A DNA stretch of 64,000 nucleotides from Solibacillus isronensis (GCF_023715405.1 NZ_JAMBOC010000001.1:310001-374000), one strand, 5' to 3'; counted from the first letter of the stretch, positions 17,877 to 28,387 are shown. Notes: a model not told the origin generated them from the sequence alone. Translations and numbers: made by a program.

Positions 17877-20198
17877 ATGATACAGTCACAAAAATTATGG
17901 ACAATAACAAAGCAAGATGAGCAACTTGTAAAACAATTTAGTGAACAGCTGAATATTTCAACGATCGCAGCAAAAATTTTAATTGCCCGTGGCTGCATAT
18001 CGATAGAACAAGCAAAGCCATTTCTGAAAATTGATGAAACCCAGTATCATGATCCGTTTCTAATGGCTGGAATGGAAGACGCGGTTATGCGTATTGAACA
18101 AGCATTGGATAACGGTGAAAAGATTCTCGTATACGGTGATTACGACGCAGATGGTATTACAAGTACAACTGTGCTGCTCAATGCTTTACTTGATCTGGGG
18201 GCAGATGTCAGTTTTGTTATTCCGGATCGTTTTATTCATGGATATGGACCGAACGAAGAACTTTTCAAAAAAGCATATGAAGATGGCGTAAATTTAATTA
18301 TTACGGTCGATAATGGGATAAGCGGGATTGAACAAGTAAAAATGGCAAGAGAGCTTGGTATGGATGTGATTATTACCGATCACCATGAAGCCGGTGATAT
18401 TTTACCGGATGCCAACGTCATCATCCATCCGCGTGTGCCAGAAGGTCATTATCCGTTTGGAGAACTCGCAGGCGTAGGGGTAGCCTTTAAATTGGCACAT
18501 GCATTGTACGGCGAGTTGCCTGATCATCTATTTGAATATGTGGCAGTAGGGACGATTGCCGATTTAGTGCCACTCGTTGGCGAAAACCGCTATTTAGTAC
18601 AGCGCGGTTTACAGGCGTTAAAGCAGTCTCCAAATCCTTGGGTAAAGGCCATTTGCGATGCATCAGGGGCAAACAAGAAAGACATCAATGAAGAAACTGT
18701 TGGCTTTTATTTTGGCCCCCGCCTGAATGCAATCGGACGACTAGGCAGTGCCGAACCGGGAGTACACTTTTTAATGAGCGAAGACCCGCTTCAGGCAAAT
18801 ACACTGGCTACCCAATTGAATGATAAAAATACTGAACGGAAAAAAATTGTGGAAGACATTACAAATGAAGCAATGGCTATGATTGATGATGATGCTTCAT
18901 TAAAAGATTCCCTTGTTCTAGTCGTAGCAGGGGAAGGCTGGAATCCAGGTGTTGTCGGGATTGTTGCATCGAGATTAGTTGAAAAATATTACCGTCCGAC
19001 AATCGTTCTTTCAATTAATCATGAAAAAGCAATTGCGAAAGGTTCCGCGAGAAGTATTGAAGGGTTCCATCTGTATAATGAGTTGGCGAAAAACCGTGAT
19101 ATTTTACCGCATTTTGGCGGACATCCAATGGCGGCAGGGATGACATTACCGATTGAGCATGTGGAATCATTGCGTACACGTTTAAATGAACAGGCCAGAC
19201 ATTGTTTAACCGAAGAACAGCTTGTACAAAAGATGCAGATTGATGTGCCGATAGAGCTAAGTGAAATTACTGTTGATGCGATTGAAGAACTGCGGCAATT
19301 GGCGCCATTTGGCACAGAATTTCCGAAGCCGGTTTTTGGCATTCAGGATGTAAAAGTAAAATCGATGCGCAAAATTGGTTCCGGCGAAAATCATCTGAAG
19401 ATGGAGTTGGAAGATCCGTATCGCTCCCTTGATGCAATTGGATTCAACAAAGGGACTTTACATGATGAGATATCATATGGAGTTGCTCTATCATTAGTTG
19501 GGGATTTGCAAATCAATGAATGGCAGGGCAATAAAAAACCGCAATTCATGATTCAGGATGTCCGGGTTAATGAATGGCAGCTATATGATTACCGAGGGAA
19601 AAGCAAGACATCAAACTGGCTTGCAAAAATTAACGTGGAAAAAACGGATTTTATTGCTTTTTCCGAACAGACAAAGTTACATTTTGAACAGGAAATTCCG
19701 AAAGAAATAATATATTTTACAGGTGGGACAGAAGCCGAAAAATTACACAGAAATATCGTATTACTCGATTTGCCGGAAAATGTATCCACATTGGAGAAAC
19801 TACTGCAAGATGTACAAATTGAACGAATCTATGCACATTTATATACCGATCAACCTGCATATTTTAATGGAATGCCGACAAGGGAACACTTTAAATGGTA
19901 TTACGGATTCCTGAAAAAACGTCCGGATTTTAACTTGAAACAACATATTCGACAATTATCCGAACATATCGGACTAAATATAGAAGTAATTAAATTTATG
20001 ACAAAAGTGTTTTTTGAGCTAGGATTTGTTACAATAGAGAATGGTTTGACGACAGTAAACGAAAATGCACCGAAAAAAGCATTATCCGAAGCACCGTCAT
20101 ATAAATTGCGTTCACAACAGATTGAACTTGAGCAGAAGCTGTTATATGCAACATACAGTGAACTTAAGCAATGGTTTAATGAACGATTGAGTTCTTGA
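17877..20198 (+). CDS. recJ: Single-stranded-DNA-specific exonuclease RecJ
   Basis: RecJ degrades single-stranded DNA 5' to 3' in recombination and mismatch repair. The 773-residue protein has the DHH phosphoesterase motifs: [13 protein letters not shown] (about 80-92), [17 protein letters not shown] (about 160-168) and the DHHA1 motif [12 protein letters not shown] (about 413-424), then an OB fold and a long C-terminal domain typical of Firmicutes RecJ. ATG 17877 follows GAGGAAGTG. apt starts 16 bases after the stop, suggesting a recJ-apt unit ended by the terminator at 20735. Confidence 0.95.
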   Translation: MIQSQKLWTITKQDEQLVKQFSEQLNISTIAAKILIARGCISIEQAKPFLKIDETQYHDPFLMAGMEDAVMRIEQALDNGEKILVYGDYDADGITSTTVLLNALLDLGADVSFVIPDRFIHGYGPNEELFKKAYEDGVNLIITVDNGISGIEQVKMARELGMDVIITDHHEAGDILPDANVIIHPRVPEGHYPFGELAGVGVAFKLAHALYGELPDHLFEYVAVGTIADLVPLVGENRYLVQRGLQALKQSPNPWVKAICDASGANKKDINEETVGFYFGPRLNAIGRLGSAEPGVHFLMSEDPLQANTLATQLNDKNTERKKIVEDITNEAMAMIDDDASLKDSLVLVVAGEGWNPGVVGIVASRLVEKYYRPTIVLSINHEKAIAKGSARSIEGFHLYNELAKNRDILPHFGGHPMAAGMTLPIEHVESLRTRLNEQARHCLTEEQLVQKMQIDVPIELSEITVDAIEELRQLAPFGTEFPKPVFGIQDVKVKSMRKIGSGENHLKMELEDPYRSLDAIGFNKGTLHDEISYGVALSLVGDLQINEWQGNKKPQFMIQDVRVNEWQLYDYRGKSKTSNWLAKINVEKTDFIAFSEQTKLHFEQEIPKEIIYFTGGTEAEKLHRNIVLLDLPENVSTLEKLLQDVQIERIYAHLYTDQPAYFNGMPTREHFKWYYGFLKKRPDFNLKQHIRQLSEHIGLNIEVIKFMTKVFFELGFVTIENGLTTVNENAPKKALSEAPSYKLRSQQIELEQKLLYATYSELKQWFNERLSS

Positions 20199-20214
20199 GG
20201 AGGACATAGGAAGA

Positions 20215-20727
20215 ATGGATTTAAAACAGTACGTAACAACAGTTGAAAATTGGCCGAAAGAGGGCATCAGCTTTAAAGATATTACAACAATCATGGATAA
20301 TGGTCCGGCATATAAATATGCGACTGATGAAATTGTAAAATATGCAAAAGAAGTTGGCGCTGAAATCATCGTAGGTCCTGAAGCACGTGGATTTATTATT
20401 GGATGTCCGGTTGCCTATGCATTAGAAATCGGTTTCGCACCAGTTCGTAAACCAGGAAAGCTTCCACGTGAAGTAATTTCTGCAGATTATGGATTAGAAT
20501 ACGGTACAGACACGTTAACAATGCACAAAGATGCAGTAAAACCAGGTCAAAAAGTTTTAATCTGTGATGATTTGCTTGCAACAGGCGGTACAGTAGAAGC
20601 AACTGTTCGTTTAATCGAGCAATTAGGCGGCGAAGTAGTAGGTGCAGCATTCATTATCGAGCTTACAGAATTGAATGGCCGCAACAAAATCAACAATATT
20701 CCAATTAAAACTTTAATTCAATATTAA
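20215..20727 (+). CDS. apt: Adenine phosphoribosyltransferase
   Basis: Apt salvages adenine: adenine + PRPP gives AMP + pyrophosphate. The 170-residue protein (same length as B. subtilis) contains the PRPP-binding loop [13 protein letters not shown] (about 117-129), [11 protein letters not shown] (about 53-63) and the hood segment PVRKPGKLP. It lies between recJ and relA, as in B. subtilis. Confidence 0.97.
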   Translation: MDLKQYVTTVENWPKEGISFKDITTIMDNGPAYKYATDEIVKYAKEVGAEIIVGPEARGFIIGCPVAYALEIGFAPVRKPGKLPREVISADYGLEYGTDTLTMHKDAVKPGQKVLICDDLLATGGTVEATVRLIEQLGGEVVGAAFIIELTELNGRNKINNIPIKTLIQY

Positions 20728-20734
20728 TCCACAG

Positions 20735-20768
20735 AACTATCCCGTATAAACTTTGCGGGATAGTTTTT
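20735..20768 (+). terminator. Rho-independent terminator after apt
   Basis: A 10-bp stem AACTATCCCG / CGGGATAGTT followed by Ts. Confidence 0.88.
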
Positions 20769-20922
20769 TTCAATGAAGTATCTACTAGAAGCTGTTCAAT
20801 AATTCTACAAATTTCGACTTTCTGCAAAACTAAATGCCCACGTGCCTTTACATTTAGTAGATATATTTTATACAATTGAACTTATACTTAAAGCGAAAAT
20901 AGAAAGAACAGGTGGACTCATA

Positions 20923-23118
20923 ATGGCGAAAGAACAAATATTGGCGCCCGAAGATGTTTTCGAGCTCGTCAAATCTTATATGAACGAAGAACATGTTACC
21001 TTTGTTGTTAAAGCATTTGAGGTAGCGAAAGAAGCACATAAAGAGCAGTTCCGCAGCTCTGGAGAACCATATATTATTCACCCGGTACAAGTGGCGGGGA
21101 TTTTGGCTGAGCTGCAGATGGATCCTGAAACAGTAGCAGCAGGATTTTTGCATGATGTCGTGGAAGATACGGAAGTGACACGCGAAGATCTAGTAAATGA
21201 ATTTAGCGAAGAAGTAGCCAAGCTTGTGGACGGGGTAACAAAGCTTGGGAAAATTAAATATATGTCAAAAGAAGAACAGCAAGCTGAAAACCACCGGAAA
21301 ATGTTCGTTGCGATGGCTCAGGATATCCGAGTAATTTTAATTAAGCTGGCGGACCGCCTGCATAATATGCGGACATTAAAGCATTTACCGGCTGAAAAAC
21401 AACGTCGTATTTCTCAGGAAACACTGGAAATTTTCGCACCATTAGCGCACAGATTAGGGATTTCGAAAGTGAAATGGGAGCTGGAGGATACGGCATTACG
21501 CTATTTAAATCCGCAGCAGTATTACCGGATCGTCAGCTTGATGAAGAAAAAGCGTGATGAACGTGAAGCTTATTTGGATAACGTAATGGACGAAATCAAT
21601 TCCCAGCTGAAAGAAGTGGAAATTGAAGCGGATATTTTTGGCCGTCCGAAACATTTATACAGTATTTACCGCAAAATGGTACTTCAAAAAAAGCAGTTTA
21701 ATGAAATTTATGATCTACTGGCGGTACGTATTTTAGTTGATAGTATTAAAGATTGCTACGCGGTAATCGGTATTATCCATACATTATGGAAGCCAATGCC
21801 GGGACGCTTTAAAGATTATATTGCGATGCCAAAGCAAAATCTGTACCAATCCCTGCATACAACTGTTATCGGACCATATGGGGATCCGCTTGAGGTGCAG
21901 ATCCGAACAAAGGATATGCACAAAATAGCAGAGTTCGGTATCGCGGCACACTGGGCTTATAAAGAAGGTAAAACCGTAGAACAAAATGCAGAAACAATTG
22001 ACCAGAAGCTGACTTGGTTCCGTGAAATTCTCGAGTTCCAAAATGAATCATCAAATGCTGCTGAGTTTATGGAATCGTTGAAATTCGATTTATTCTCGGA
22101 CATGGTATATGTCTTCTCGCCAAAAGGGGACGTTATTGAGCTTCCATCCGGTTCTGTACCGATTGACTTTGCTTACCGCGTACACTCGGAAGTCGGGAAT
22201 AAAACAATTGGAGCAAAAGTAAACGGTAAAATGGTACCGCTTGATACGCCTTTAAAAACAGGCGATATTGTTGAAGTATTAACATCGAAACAATCATTCG
22301 GCCCGAGCCGAGACTGGATTAAAATTGCACAAAGTTCGCAGGCAAAAAATAAAATCAAGCAATTTTTCAAAAAGCATGTGCGTGAAGAAAGTGTTGTAAA
22401 AGGAAAGGAACTCGTTGAAAAAGAAATTAAGGCTCAAGAGTTTGATATGAAGGAAGTCTTAACAACAGAAAATATTAAACGTGTGATTGGAAAATTCAAC
22501 TATACACATGAAGATGATTTATATGCGGCTGTAGGCGTAGGCGGAATTACGGCTCAGCAAATCGTCAATCGTCTTGCTGAAAAAATGCGCAAAGAGCGTG
22601 AACAGGAAGAAGCGCTTGAAAAAATCGTTAAAAGCATGAACAATCCGACACCGAAAAAGCGAACGGAATCAGGTGTTATTGTAAAAGGAATTGATAATTT
22701 ATTAATCCGTTTATCACGTTGCTGTACACCGGTACCGGGTGATGATATTGTCGGCTTTATTACGAAAGGCCGCGGTGTTTCAGTACACCGTGCAGATTGT
22801 CCGAATATCCAGGAAGATGGAAACGTGGAGCGTCTTATTGAAGTAGAATGGGAAAATGACGGCACACAAATCCGTAAAGACTACCCGGTGGATATCGAGA
22901 TTTCGGCATTCGACCGTCCAGGTATTTTAAATGATGTCATGCATGCTGTCAGTGAAGCGAAAACAAATATTTTGGCAGTTACAGGTCGTGCGGATCGTGA
23001 AAAAATTGCCACGATTCATTTAACGATTGCTATTACCAATATTTCAGGACTACATCGTGTTGTCGAAAAAATTAAACAGCTTCCGGATATTTACTCCGTT
23101 CAGCGTGTAATTAATTAA
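20923..23118 (+). CDS. relA: Bifunctional (p)ppGpp synthetase/hydrolase Rel
   Basis: The 731-residue long RSH enzyme makes and degrades the stringent alarmone. Domains in order: HD hydrolase (about 25-185, with [12 protein letters not shown] intact, so hydrolase is expected to be active), synthetase (about 220-350, [15 protein letters not shown] and DLLAVRILV), TGS (about 395-455), zinc-finger region with [15 protein letters not shown], and C-terminal ACT (about 655-731). ATG 20923 after AGGTGG gives the usual start; an open frame from 20842 is upstream extension only. dtd follows after 18 bases. Confidence 0.96.
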   Translation: MAKEQILAPEDVFELVKSYMNEEHVTFVVKAFEVAKEAHKEQFRSSGEPYIIHPVQVAGILAELQMDPETVAAGFLHDVVEDTEVTREDLVNEFSEEVAKLVDGVTKLGKIKYMSKEEQQAENHRKMFVAMAQDIRVILIKLADRLHNMRTLKHLPAEKQRRISQETLEIFAPLAHRLGISKVKWELEDTALRYLNPQQYYRIVSLMKKKRDEREAYLDNVMDEINSQLKEVEIEADIFGRPKHLYSIYRKMVLQKKQFNEIYDLLAVRILVDSIKDCYAVIGIIHTLWKPMPGRFKDYIAMPKQNLYQSLHTTVIGPYGDPLEVQIRTKDMHKIAEFGIAAHWAYKEGKTVEQNAETIDQKLTWFREILEFQNESSNAAEFMESLKFDLFSDMVYVFSPKGDVIELPSGSVPIDFAYRVHSEVGNKTIGAKVNGKMVPLDTPLKTGDIVEVLTSKQSFGPSRDWIKIAQSSQAKNKIKQFFKKHVREESVVKGKELVEKEIKAQEFDMKEVLTTENIKRVIGKFNYTHEDDLYAAVGVGGITAQQIVNRLAEKMRKEREQEEALEKIVKSMNNPTPKKRTESGVIVKGIDNLLIRLSRCCTPVPGDDIVGFITKGRGVSVHRADCPNIQEDGNVERLIEVEWENDGTQIRKDYPVDIEISAFDRPGILNDVMHAVSEAKTNILAVTGRADREKIATIHLTIAITNISGLHRVVEKIKQLPDIYSVQRVIN

Positions 23119-23136
23119 TAGATAGTAGGGGAAAAG

Positions 23137-23583
23137 ATGCGCGTAATATTACAACGTTCAAAACAGGCCTCTGTTACAGTCGATGGACAAGTAACAGGTG
23201 CCATTCAAAAAGGCTATGTGCTGCTTGTCGGCATTACACATAGCGATACAGAAGAAGATATCAAATATGTAGCGAAAAAAATTACCGACTTGCGTATTTG
23301 GGAAGATGAGGACGGCAAGATGAATCGTTCCATTGCTGATGCAGGCGGCGATATTTTATCAATCTCCCAATTTACCCTTTATGCGGATACTCGCAAAGGG
23401 AAGCGGCCCAGTTTTGTGGAAGCGGCAAGACCTGAACAGGCAAAGCCATTATGGGAAGCATTCAATGAACAATTAAAAGCGAATGGACTGCATGTTGAAA
23501 CAGGTGTTTTCGGTGCGATGATGGATGTTGCACTCATTAATGATGGTCCTGTAACGATTACAATTGAGTCTAAAGCCAAATAA
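23137..23583 (+). CDS. dtd: D-aminoacyl-tRNA deacylase
   Basis: Dtd frees tRNA from mischarged D-amino acids and glycine. The 148-residue protein shows the two active-site motifs: SQFTLYAD (SQFTL, about 78-85) and NDGPVT (GP motif, about 137-142), plus the start [13 protein letters not shown]. It forms an operon with relA. Its transcript end coincides with the hairpin at 23595-23646, which also carries the ribosome site of the next gene. Confidence 0.97.
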   Translation: MRVILQRSKQASVTVDGQVTGAIQKGYVLLVGITHSDTEEDIKYVAKKITDLRIWEDEDGKMNRSIADAGGDILSISQFTLYADTRKGKRPSFVEAARPEQAKPLWEAFNEQLKANGLHVETGVFGAMMDVALINDGPVTITIESKAK

Positions 23584-23594
23584 TCGATGAACGG

Positions 23595-23646
23595 ATCACT
23601 CCTATTTCGCATATTGTACAGTATGCATACAAAGGAGTGATTTTTT
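23595..23646 (+). promoter_or_regulatory. Terminator-like hairpin containing the ribosome site of the DUF2642 gene
   Basis: A 9-bp outer stem pairs ATCACTCCT (23595-23603) with AGGAGTGAT (23633-23641); an inner 7-bp hairpin with GCATATT / AGTATGC arms lies at 23609-23626. The stem is followed by T6. It starts 12 bases after the dtd stop, as a terminator would, but its 3' arm is the AAAGGAGTGA Shine-Dalgarno of the next gene, whose TTG start (23645) uses the T-run. Confidence 0.75.
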
Positions 23647-23860
23647 GGTTCAAATGAACACATATCCAAACGCGTACTGGCTTGAAGCGATCCAAAACTA
23701 TTTAGGGCAGATGGTTGCCGTCCAGCAAGAGGGAAATCGTGTTCAGCAAGGGATATTGGCCGCAATCTGTCCGGACTATATTGTACTTGATGTGTGCCAA
23801 ACGCCGTTTTATATCCGTATCGACAAAATAGTTTGGATTATGCCATTTTTAAAAAAATGA
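23645..23860 (+). CDS. Small DUF2642 (YuzF-like) protein
   Basis: The 71-residue protein has the DUF2642 pattern: WLEAIQNYLGQMVAVQ, a small beta domain with QGILAAICPDYIVLDV and a final PFYIRIDKIVWIMP. Members occur in spore formers and are often spore-associated; no function is established. TTG 23645 is fixed by AAAGGAGTGA at 23631-23640, since ATG 23654 would be too distant. The ribosome site is buried in a hairpin, so expression is probably conditional. The Mn-catalase gene follows after 65 bases behind a second hairpin of the same design. Confidence 0.8.
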   Translation: MVQMNTYPNAYWLEAIQNYLGQMVAVQQEGNRVQQGILAAICPDYIVLDVCQTPFYIRIDKIVWIMPFLKK

Positions 23861-23876
23861 AATGAATGTGGTCTAC

Positions 23877-23925
23877 GCACTCCCAAATCGTCATAAGCTT
23901 ACTATGACAATTAGGGGGTGCTTTA
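23877..23925 (+). promoter_or_regulatory. Hairpin containing the ribosome site of the Mn-catalase gene
   Basis: GCACTCCC (23877-23884) pairs with GGGGGTGC (23914-23921, one G-T pair). The stem continues after a mismatch through AAT / ATT and, after another, GTCATA / TATGAC (23890-23895, 23903-23908): 17 pairs, two mismatches, a 7-base loop. The 3' arm is the AGGGGGTG Shine-Dalgarno, then TTTA and the TTG start at 23926. It also sits 17 bases after the preceding stop, as a terminator would. Confidence 0.75.
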
Positions 23926-24819
23926 TTGTTTCAACGCGTCAATCGATTACTTATAGATTTACCACAGGTTGAATATGGAGACGCAAACGCTGCAAGTGCG
24001 GTACAGGAATTATTAGGCGGAAAGTTTGGCGAAATGTCGACTTTGAATAACTATATGTATCAGTCATTCAATTTCCGTGGAAAAAAGAAATTAAAGCCTT
24101 TTTATGATTTAGTTGCGAGTATTACAGCAGAAGAGTTTGGGCATGTGGAACTTGTAGCGACGACAATCAATTTACTCGGCAAAGATACGACGTTTTCCGG
24201 GAACCCAAATCTGGGACCGATGATGAACGCCAAAAATATGCGCAATACGCAGAGCTTTATCGCTTCTGCGCAGACAGCTTTGCCTGTCGATTCGATGGGG
24301 AAACCTTGGAATGGGGAATACGTATTTTCCAGCGGAAATCTCGTGCTCGATTTACTGCATAATTTCTTCCTGGAGTGCGGCGCGAGGACACATAAAATGC
24401 GTGTTTATGAAATGACGGATCATCCGACAGCCCGTGAAATGATTGGCTATTTACTGGTGCGCGGCGGGACACATGTTGTTGCCTATGCAAAAGCGCTGGA
24501 AATGGCGACTGGTGTGGATGTAACAAGGATGCTTCCGATTCCTAGCCTTGATAACCATGTATTTGACCACGCGAGAAAATATGAAGAGCGCGGCTATGGA
24601 AATGTATTATTTACGTGGAATTACGTAGGGGATTATCAGGATATAAATAAAATCTGGAAAGGGCCGCATCCATTGACGAATGCACCGCTCATTGTAGAAG
24701 AGGGAACGCCAAAAGGTGCAAAGATGCCGGATCTAGATGAATTACCGGAAGAGTTTGCACCGGGAATCGGTCCGGAAGAGTTCCAGATGATCGCAAAACG
24801 TCTCATGTTCAATATGTAA
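23926..24819 (+). CDS. Manganese catalase family protein
   Basis: Manganese catalases split hydrogen peroxide with a di-Mn centre held in a four-helix bundle. In 297 residues the ligand segments are visible: GGKFGEMSTLNNYM (first Glu, about 36), ITAEEFGHVELV (Glu and His, about 66-69), FFLECGARTHKM (Glu, about 149) and LVRGGTHVVAYAKAL (His, about 182). The protein is related to YdbD/YjqC and to the shorter coat protein CotJC, so a spore or general-stress role is possible. The start is TTG 23926 after AGGGGGTG, within a hairpin. It is followed by a terminator. Confidence 0.9.
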   Translation: MFQRVNRLLIDLPQVEYGDANAASAVQELLGGKFGEMSTLNNYMYQSFNFRGKKKLKPFYDLVASITAEEFGHVELVATTINLLGKDTTFSGNPNLGPMMNAKNMRNTQSFIASAQTALPVDSMGKPWNGEYVFSSGNLVLDLLHNFFLECGARTHKMRVYEMTDHPTAREMIGYLLVRGGTHVVAYAKALEMATGVDVTRMLPIPSLDNHVFDHARKYEERGYGNVLFTWNYVGDYQDINKIWKGPHPLTNAPLIVEEGTPKGAKMPDLDELPEEFAPGIGPEEFQMIAKRLMFNM

Positions 24820-24842
24820 AAAGAAGCGTGATAAAATAAAGG

Positions 24843-24875
24843 CCCATTTTTCTCTGACGAAAAATGGGTTTTTAG
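24843..24875. terminator. Terminator between Mn-catalase and hisA
   Basis: A 10-bp stem CCCATTTTTC / GAAAAATGGG with T-run on + and an AT-rich flank on -, between convergent genes. Confidence 0.85.
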
Positions 24876-24920
24876 TGTTGTTTCTTATGGTATTTCTTAA
24901 AATTTTTATATCCGTTCTGG

Positions 24921-25688
24921 CTATTCAATACCTTCGCAATAATTCACTACTGTTTGGAAGTCCAGGTCACCGCCGAAGATAGAAAGGGCGCTGCCGATTG
25001 TTACGTGTAATTTACCATTAGAAAGTGATTCGAATTTTTTTAAATCATCAATTGAACGTACGCCTCCAGCATACGTTGTCGGAATCGATGTCCATTCAGC
25101 TAAATCACGTACTAAATCTTCCTGCATACCATTGCGTTTTCCTTCCACATCAACCGCATGGATGAGCAGTTCATCACAATATTCTTCAATTTCCTTAATC
25201 GACTGCGCATTTACTTCGAAGTCGCTGAATTTTGTCCATTTGTCTGTTACAACATACCATTTACCATCACGTTTTCGACAGCTCAAATCAAGGACAAGTT
25301 TTTCTTTGCCGATTGTTTTAACCAATTGCTGCAGGCGATCCATATCAAGCTGCCCATCATGAAAAATATAGGATGTCACAATGACATGCGAAGCACCTGC
25401 ATCGATATATTTCTGTGCATTGTCGACTGTAATACCGCCGCCTAATTGAAGACCGTTCGGATAAGCCTGCAATGCAGAAATCGCCGCTTCTTCATTGCCA
25501 GGACCAAGCATAATGACATGTCCGCCTGTCAGTTTGTTTTGCAGAAATAATGAAGCGTAATACGAGGCATCCTGGTCAGAAGTGAAATTTTCAACCACTT
25601 TTTTATTGTCATAGCCAAGCGTGCTTCCGACAATTTGCTTTACTTTTCCGTCGTGTAAATCAATACAAGGTCTAAAATTCATGTTCAT
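24921..25688 (-). CDS. hisA: Eukaryotic-type HisA (ProFAR isomerase)
   Basis: The predicted reaction is the isomerisation of the ProFAR aminoaldose to the aminoketose (PRFAR) in histidine synthesis. The 255-residue TIM barrel resembles fungal/plant HIS6 much more than bacterial HisA: FRPCIDLHDGKVKQIVGSTL, GGHVIMLGPGNEEAA, LQLGGGITVDNAQKYIDAG, ASHVIVTSYIFHDGQ, LVLDLSCRKRDGKWYVVTD and HAVDVEGKRNGMQ are HIS6-type segments. Catalytic Asp residues in CIDLHDG and HAVDVEG are present. No other his gene is nearby. Candidate starts are GTG 25691, ATG 25688 and ATG 25682; none has a strong ribosome site. It faces the Mn-catalase gene. Confidence 0.88.
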   Translation of the reverse strand: MNMNFRPCIDLHDGKVKQIVGSTLGYDNKKVVENFTSDQDASYYASLFLQNKLTGGHVIMLGPGNEEAAISALQAYPNGLQLGGGITVDNAQKYIDAGASHVIVTSYIFHDGQLDMDRLQQLVKTIGKEKLVLDLSCRKRDGKWYVVTDKWTKFSDFEVNAQSIKEIEEYCDELLIHAVDVEGKRNGMQEDLVRDLAEWTSIPTTYAGGVRSIDDLKKFESLSNGKLHVTIGSALSIFGGDLDFQTVVNYCEGIE

Positions 25689-25838
25689 CACTACTTTCTC
25701 TTACATTCTATATGTATCATAACATTTTAGTGAGCTAAATTAATAGAAAAATCAGACGTAATGGCTTGTTTGCATTATTGTAGGACAGGCTTTAATCGGT
25801 ATGATAAAATGGGCTTACAATTTATTAGAAAGCGTGGC

Positions 25839-28340
25839 ATGAAAATGGCGGAAAATCTAAATTTGTTTGACGTAAATAAGCTTTTTATTTTAGGTCGACC
25901 AATTGTAACAATTTTTCATAATGCAACGAATATGTACTCCATTGTTCGTGTCAAAATTCAAGAAACAAATATTCAGTATGACGAGAAAGAGATCATCATT
26001 GTCGGCTATTTTCCTCAATTAGTAAATGACGAACAGTACCGCTTTACAGGACAGTTAAAAAGTCATCCGAAATACGGGATGCAGTTTCAGATTGACACGT
26101 TTGAAAAAGAAGTGCCGACAACAGAGCAGGGGATCGTCCATTATTTATCAAGTGACTTATTTACAGGGGTCGGCAGAAAAACGGCGGAGACAATCGTAGA
26201 AAAGCTTGGAATGGATGCCCTTACGAAAATACTGGAAGATCCTTCAGCACTTGATGCAGTACCCCGTTTATCTGCTGAAAAGAAATTACATATTCGCCAA
26301 ACGATCGAGGAAAACCTTGGACTGGAACGGGTGATGGTGCGGCTGAATGATTGGGGCTTCGGGGCACAGCTAGGAATGAAAATTTATCAGGCATATCGTG
26401 AAGAAACAATTTCGCTGCTGACAGAAAATCCTTACCGTTTGATTGAGGAAGTAGAAGGGGTCGGATTTATACGTGCAGATGAACTTGGTGCGAAACTGGG
26501 GATAACAGGGAATCATCCGGATCGAATAAAAGCAGCCATTTTTCATGTACTGACAAATGCAGCATTATCAGATGGACATGTTTATCTGGATGCGGAAATG
26601 GTGCTTCCGATGGTGAAAGACATACTTGAACAAAGTCAGCGCATTGAAATTCCATATGATGCGATTTCAAAAGCGGCTATCGAAATGCGTGAGGAATCGA
26701 AAATATGCGGTGAAGAAACACGCATGTACTTGCCGTCACTTTATTTTAGTGAAGTGGGCATTGCAAGTAAAATTAATGAACTGAAAGAAAAAAATAAAAT
26801 AGCCGAAAGTTTCTCGAAAGATGAAATCCGAAAAGCGATTGGTGATATTGAAGAACAGTATGATGTGACATATGCGCCAACACAGGCACAGGCGATTGAA
26901 ACGGCGATCAATTCCGCGGTGATGATTTTAACAGGCGGACCGGGGACGGGAAAAACGACCGTTGTCCGAGGTTTGGTCGAGGTATATGCTGAGCTTCACG
27001 GGTTATCATTAAATCCTAAGACATATGCCGAAAAAGAGGAACCGTTTCCGATTGTCCTTGCAGCACCTACAGGACGTGCAGCAAAAAGGTTGGCAGAATC
27101 GACTGGCTTACCTGCAATGACAATACACCGTTTATTAGGTTTTAATGGGCAGGAAAAGGATGAAGAAACAGAGCGTGAAGTTGTAGGACGACTCATCATT
27201 ATCGATGAAATGTCAATGGTGGATACATGGCTGGCACATCAGCTTTTAAAAGCGCTGCATGAAGATGTACAGGTCGTTTTTGTAGGAGACCAGGATCAGT
27301 TACCACCTGTTGGACCAGGACAAGTATTAAAGGATTTGCTTGCATCCAAGCAAATTCCGACCGTTGAATTAACGGATATTTACCGTCAGGCTGAAGGATC
27401 TACAATTATCGAAATGGCCCATCAAATTAAAAAGGGCAAAGTCCCGGATACGTTGACTGCCAAAACAACGGACCGCTCGTTTATTCAGGCAGGAGCAGGA
27501 CAAGTAACGAGCGTTGTCACTCAAATTGTAAAAGGTGCGCTTGCAAAAGGTCAGGCAATTCGAGATATTCAAGTATTGGCGCCGATGTACAAAGGTCCTG
27601 CAGGCATCGATAATTTAAATAAAGAAATTCAGCAGCTTGTTAATCCAAATGATGGGACAAGAAAAGAACTGGTTTTCGGTGATACGATTTACCGTATCGG
27701 GGACAAAGTGCTGCAATTAGTGAATCAACCGGATAATAATGTATTCAACGGAGATATGGGTGAAGTGATTTCTATAATCCGTGCAAAGGAAACAGTGGAA
27801 AAGCAGGATTTGCTTATCGTCAGCTATGATGGAATCGAAGTGACATATCAGCGTGCTGATTTAAATCAGATAACATTGGCCTATTGCTGTTCGATCCATA
27901 AATCACAAGGTTCGGAATTTCAAACAGTCATTATGCCGATTGTCCGAGGTTATTCAAAAATGCTTCGAAGAAATTTACTTTATACCGGTATTACACGTGC
28001 TAAAAACTTTTTAATTTTATGTGGTGAGCCGGATGTATTAGCGAACGGTTTAGCAAAAACAGATGATTTAACCCGTTTAACAACATTAAAGGCACGACTA
28101 AATCAGGAATTTATCACTGAAGAAAAGACAGAAGAGTCACCGGAAATAGAAGAGAAAAAAGCGTCCGTTAAAGGAGTGAAACAAAACTCTTCAACAGAGC
28201 AGCTTGGACTCTTGAATGTGTCGGATTCGCATAAAATCGGTGAATCTCTGCCAAATCACTTAACGGCAGAAACAGCACCTTATATTCATCCTTTAATTGG
28301 TATGGCGAATATTTCACCATATGACTTCAATGAAGAATAG
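25839..28340 (+). CDS. recD2: ATP-dependent RecD2 DNA helicase
   Basis: RecD2 is a 5'-3' SF1B helicase involved in mismatch repair and fork progression. The 833-residue protein has the long N-terminal RecD2 region with helix-hairpin-helix motifs (FTGVGRKTAETIVEKLG, about 108-124; VEGVGFIRADEL), Walker A GGPGTGKTT (about 366-374), Walker B IIDEMSMVD, VGDQDQLPPVGPG and motif VI-type IHKSQGSEF near 690. The C-terminal tail (about 755-833) is charged and variable. ATG 25839 is the likely start, though 25845 is equally possible; the frame extends upstream to 25761 without homology. Confidence 0.94.
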   Translation: MKMAENLNLFDVNKLFILGRPIVTIFHNATNMYSIVRVKIQETNIQYDEKEIIIVGYFPQLVNDEQYRFTGQLKSHPKYGMQFQIDTFEKEVPTTEQGIVHYLSSDLFTGVGRKTAETIVEKLGMDALTKILEDPSALDAVPRLSAEKKLHIRQTIEENLGLERVMVRLNDWGFGAQLGMKIYQAYREETISLLTENPYRLIEEVEGVGFIRADELGAKLGITGNHPDRIKAAIFHVLTNAALSDGHVYLDAEMVLPMVKDILEQSQRIEIPYDAISKAAIEMREESKICGEETRMYLPSLYFSEVGIASKINELKEKNKIAESFSKDEIRKAIGDIEEQYDVTYAPTQAQAIETAINSAVMILTGGPGTGKTTVVRGLVEVYAELHGLSLNPKTYAEKEEPFPIVLAAPTGRAAKRLAESTGLPAMTIHRLLGFNGQEKDEETEREVVGRLIIIDEMSMVDTWLAHQLLKALHEDVQVVFVGDQDQLPPVGPGQVLKDLLASKQIPTVELTDIYRQAEGSTIIEMAHQIKKGKVPDTLTAKTTDRSFIQAGAGQVTSVVTQIVKGALAKGQAIRDIQVLAPMYKGPAGIDNLNKEIQQLVNPNDGTRKELVFGDTIYRIGDKVLQLVNQPDNNVFNGDMGEVISIIRAKETVEKQDLLIVSYDGIEVTYQRADLNQITLAYCCSIHKSQGSEFQTVIMPIVRGYSKMLRRNLLYTGITRAKNFLILCGEPDVLANGLAKTDDLTRLTTLKARLNQEFITEEKTEESPEIEEKKASVKGVKQNSSTEQLGLLNVSDSHKIGESLPNHLTAETAPYIHPLIGMANISPYDFNEE

Positions 28341-28387
28341 AACTAGTCATTTTCGTTCATGTTTGAATGGAAATGACTAGTTTTTTA
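28341..28387 (+). terminator. Rho-independent terminator after recD2
   Basis: A 12-bp stem AACTAGTCATTT / AAATGACTAGTT (28341-28352, 28371-28382) and T6. The rest of the 334-base gap to nupC is AT-rich; apart from the cre-like site at 28636 I see no clear element in it. Confidence 0.9.

Noticed and set aside
23605..23640. Sigma-E type -10 (CATACAAA) in the first SD hairpin
   Set aside because: No matching -35 at the right distance, and a start there would remove the ribosome site.
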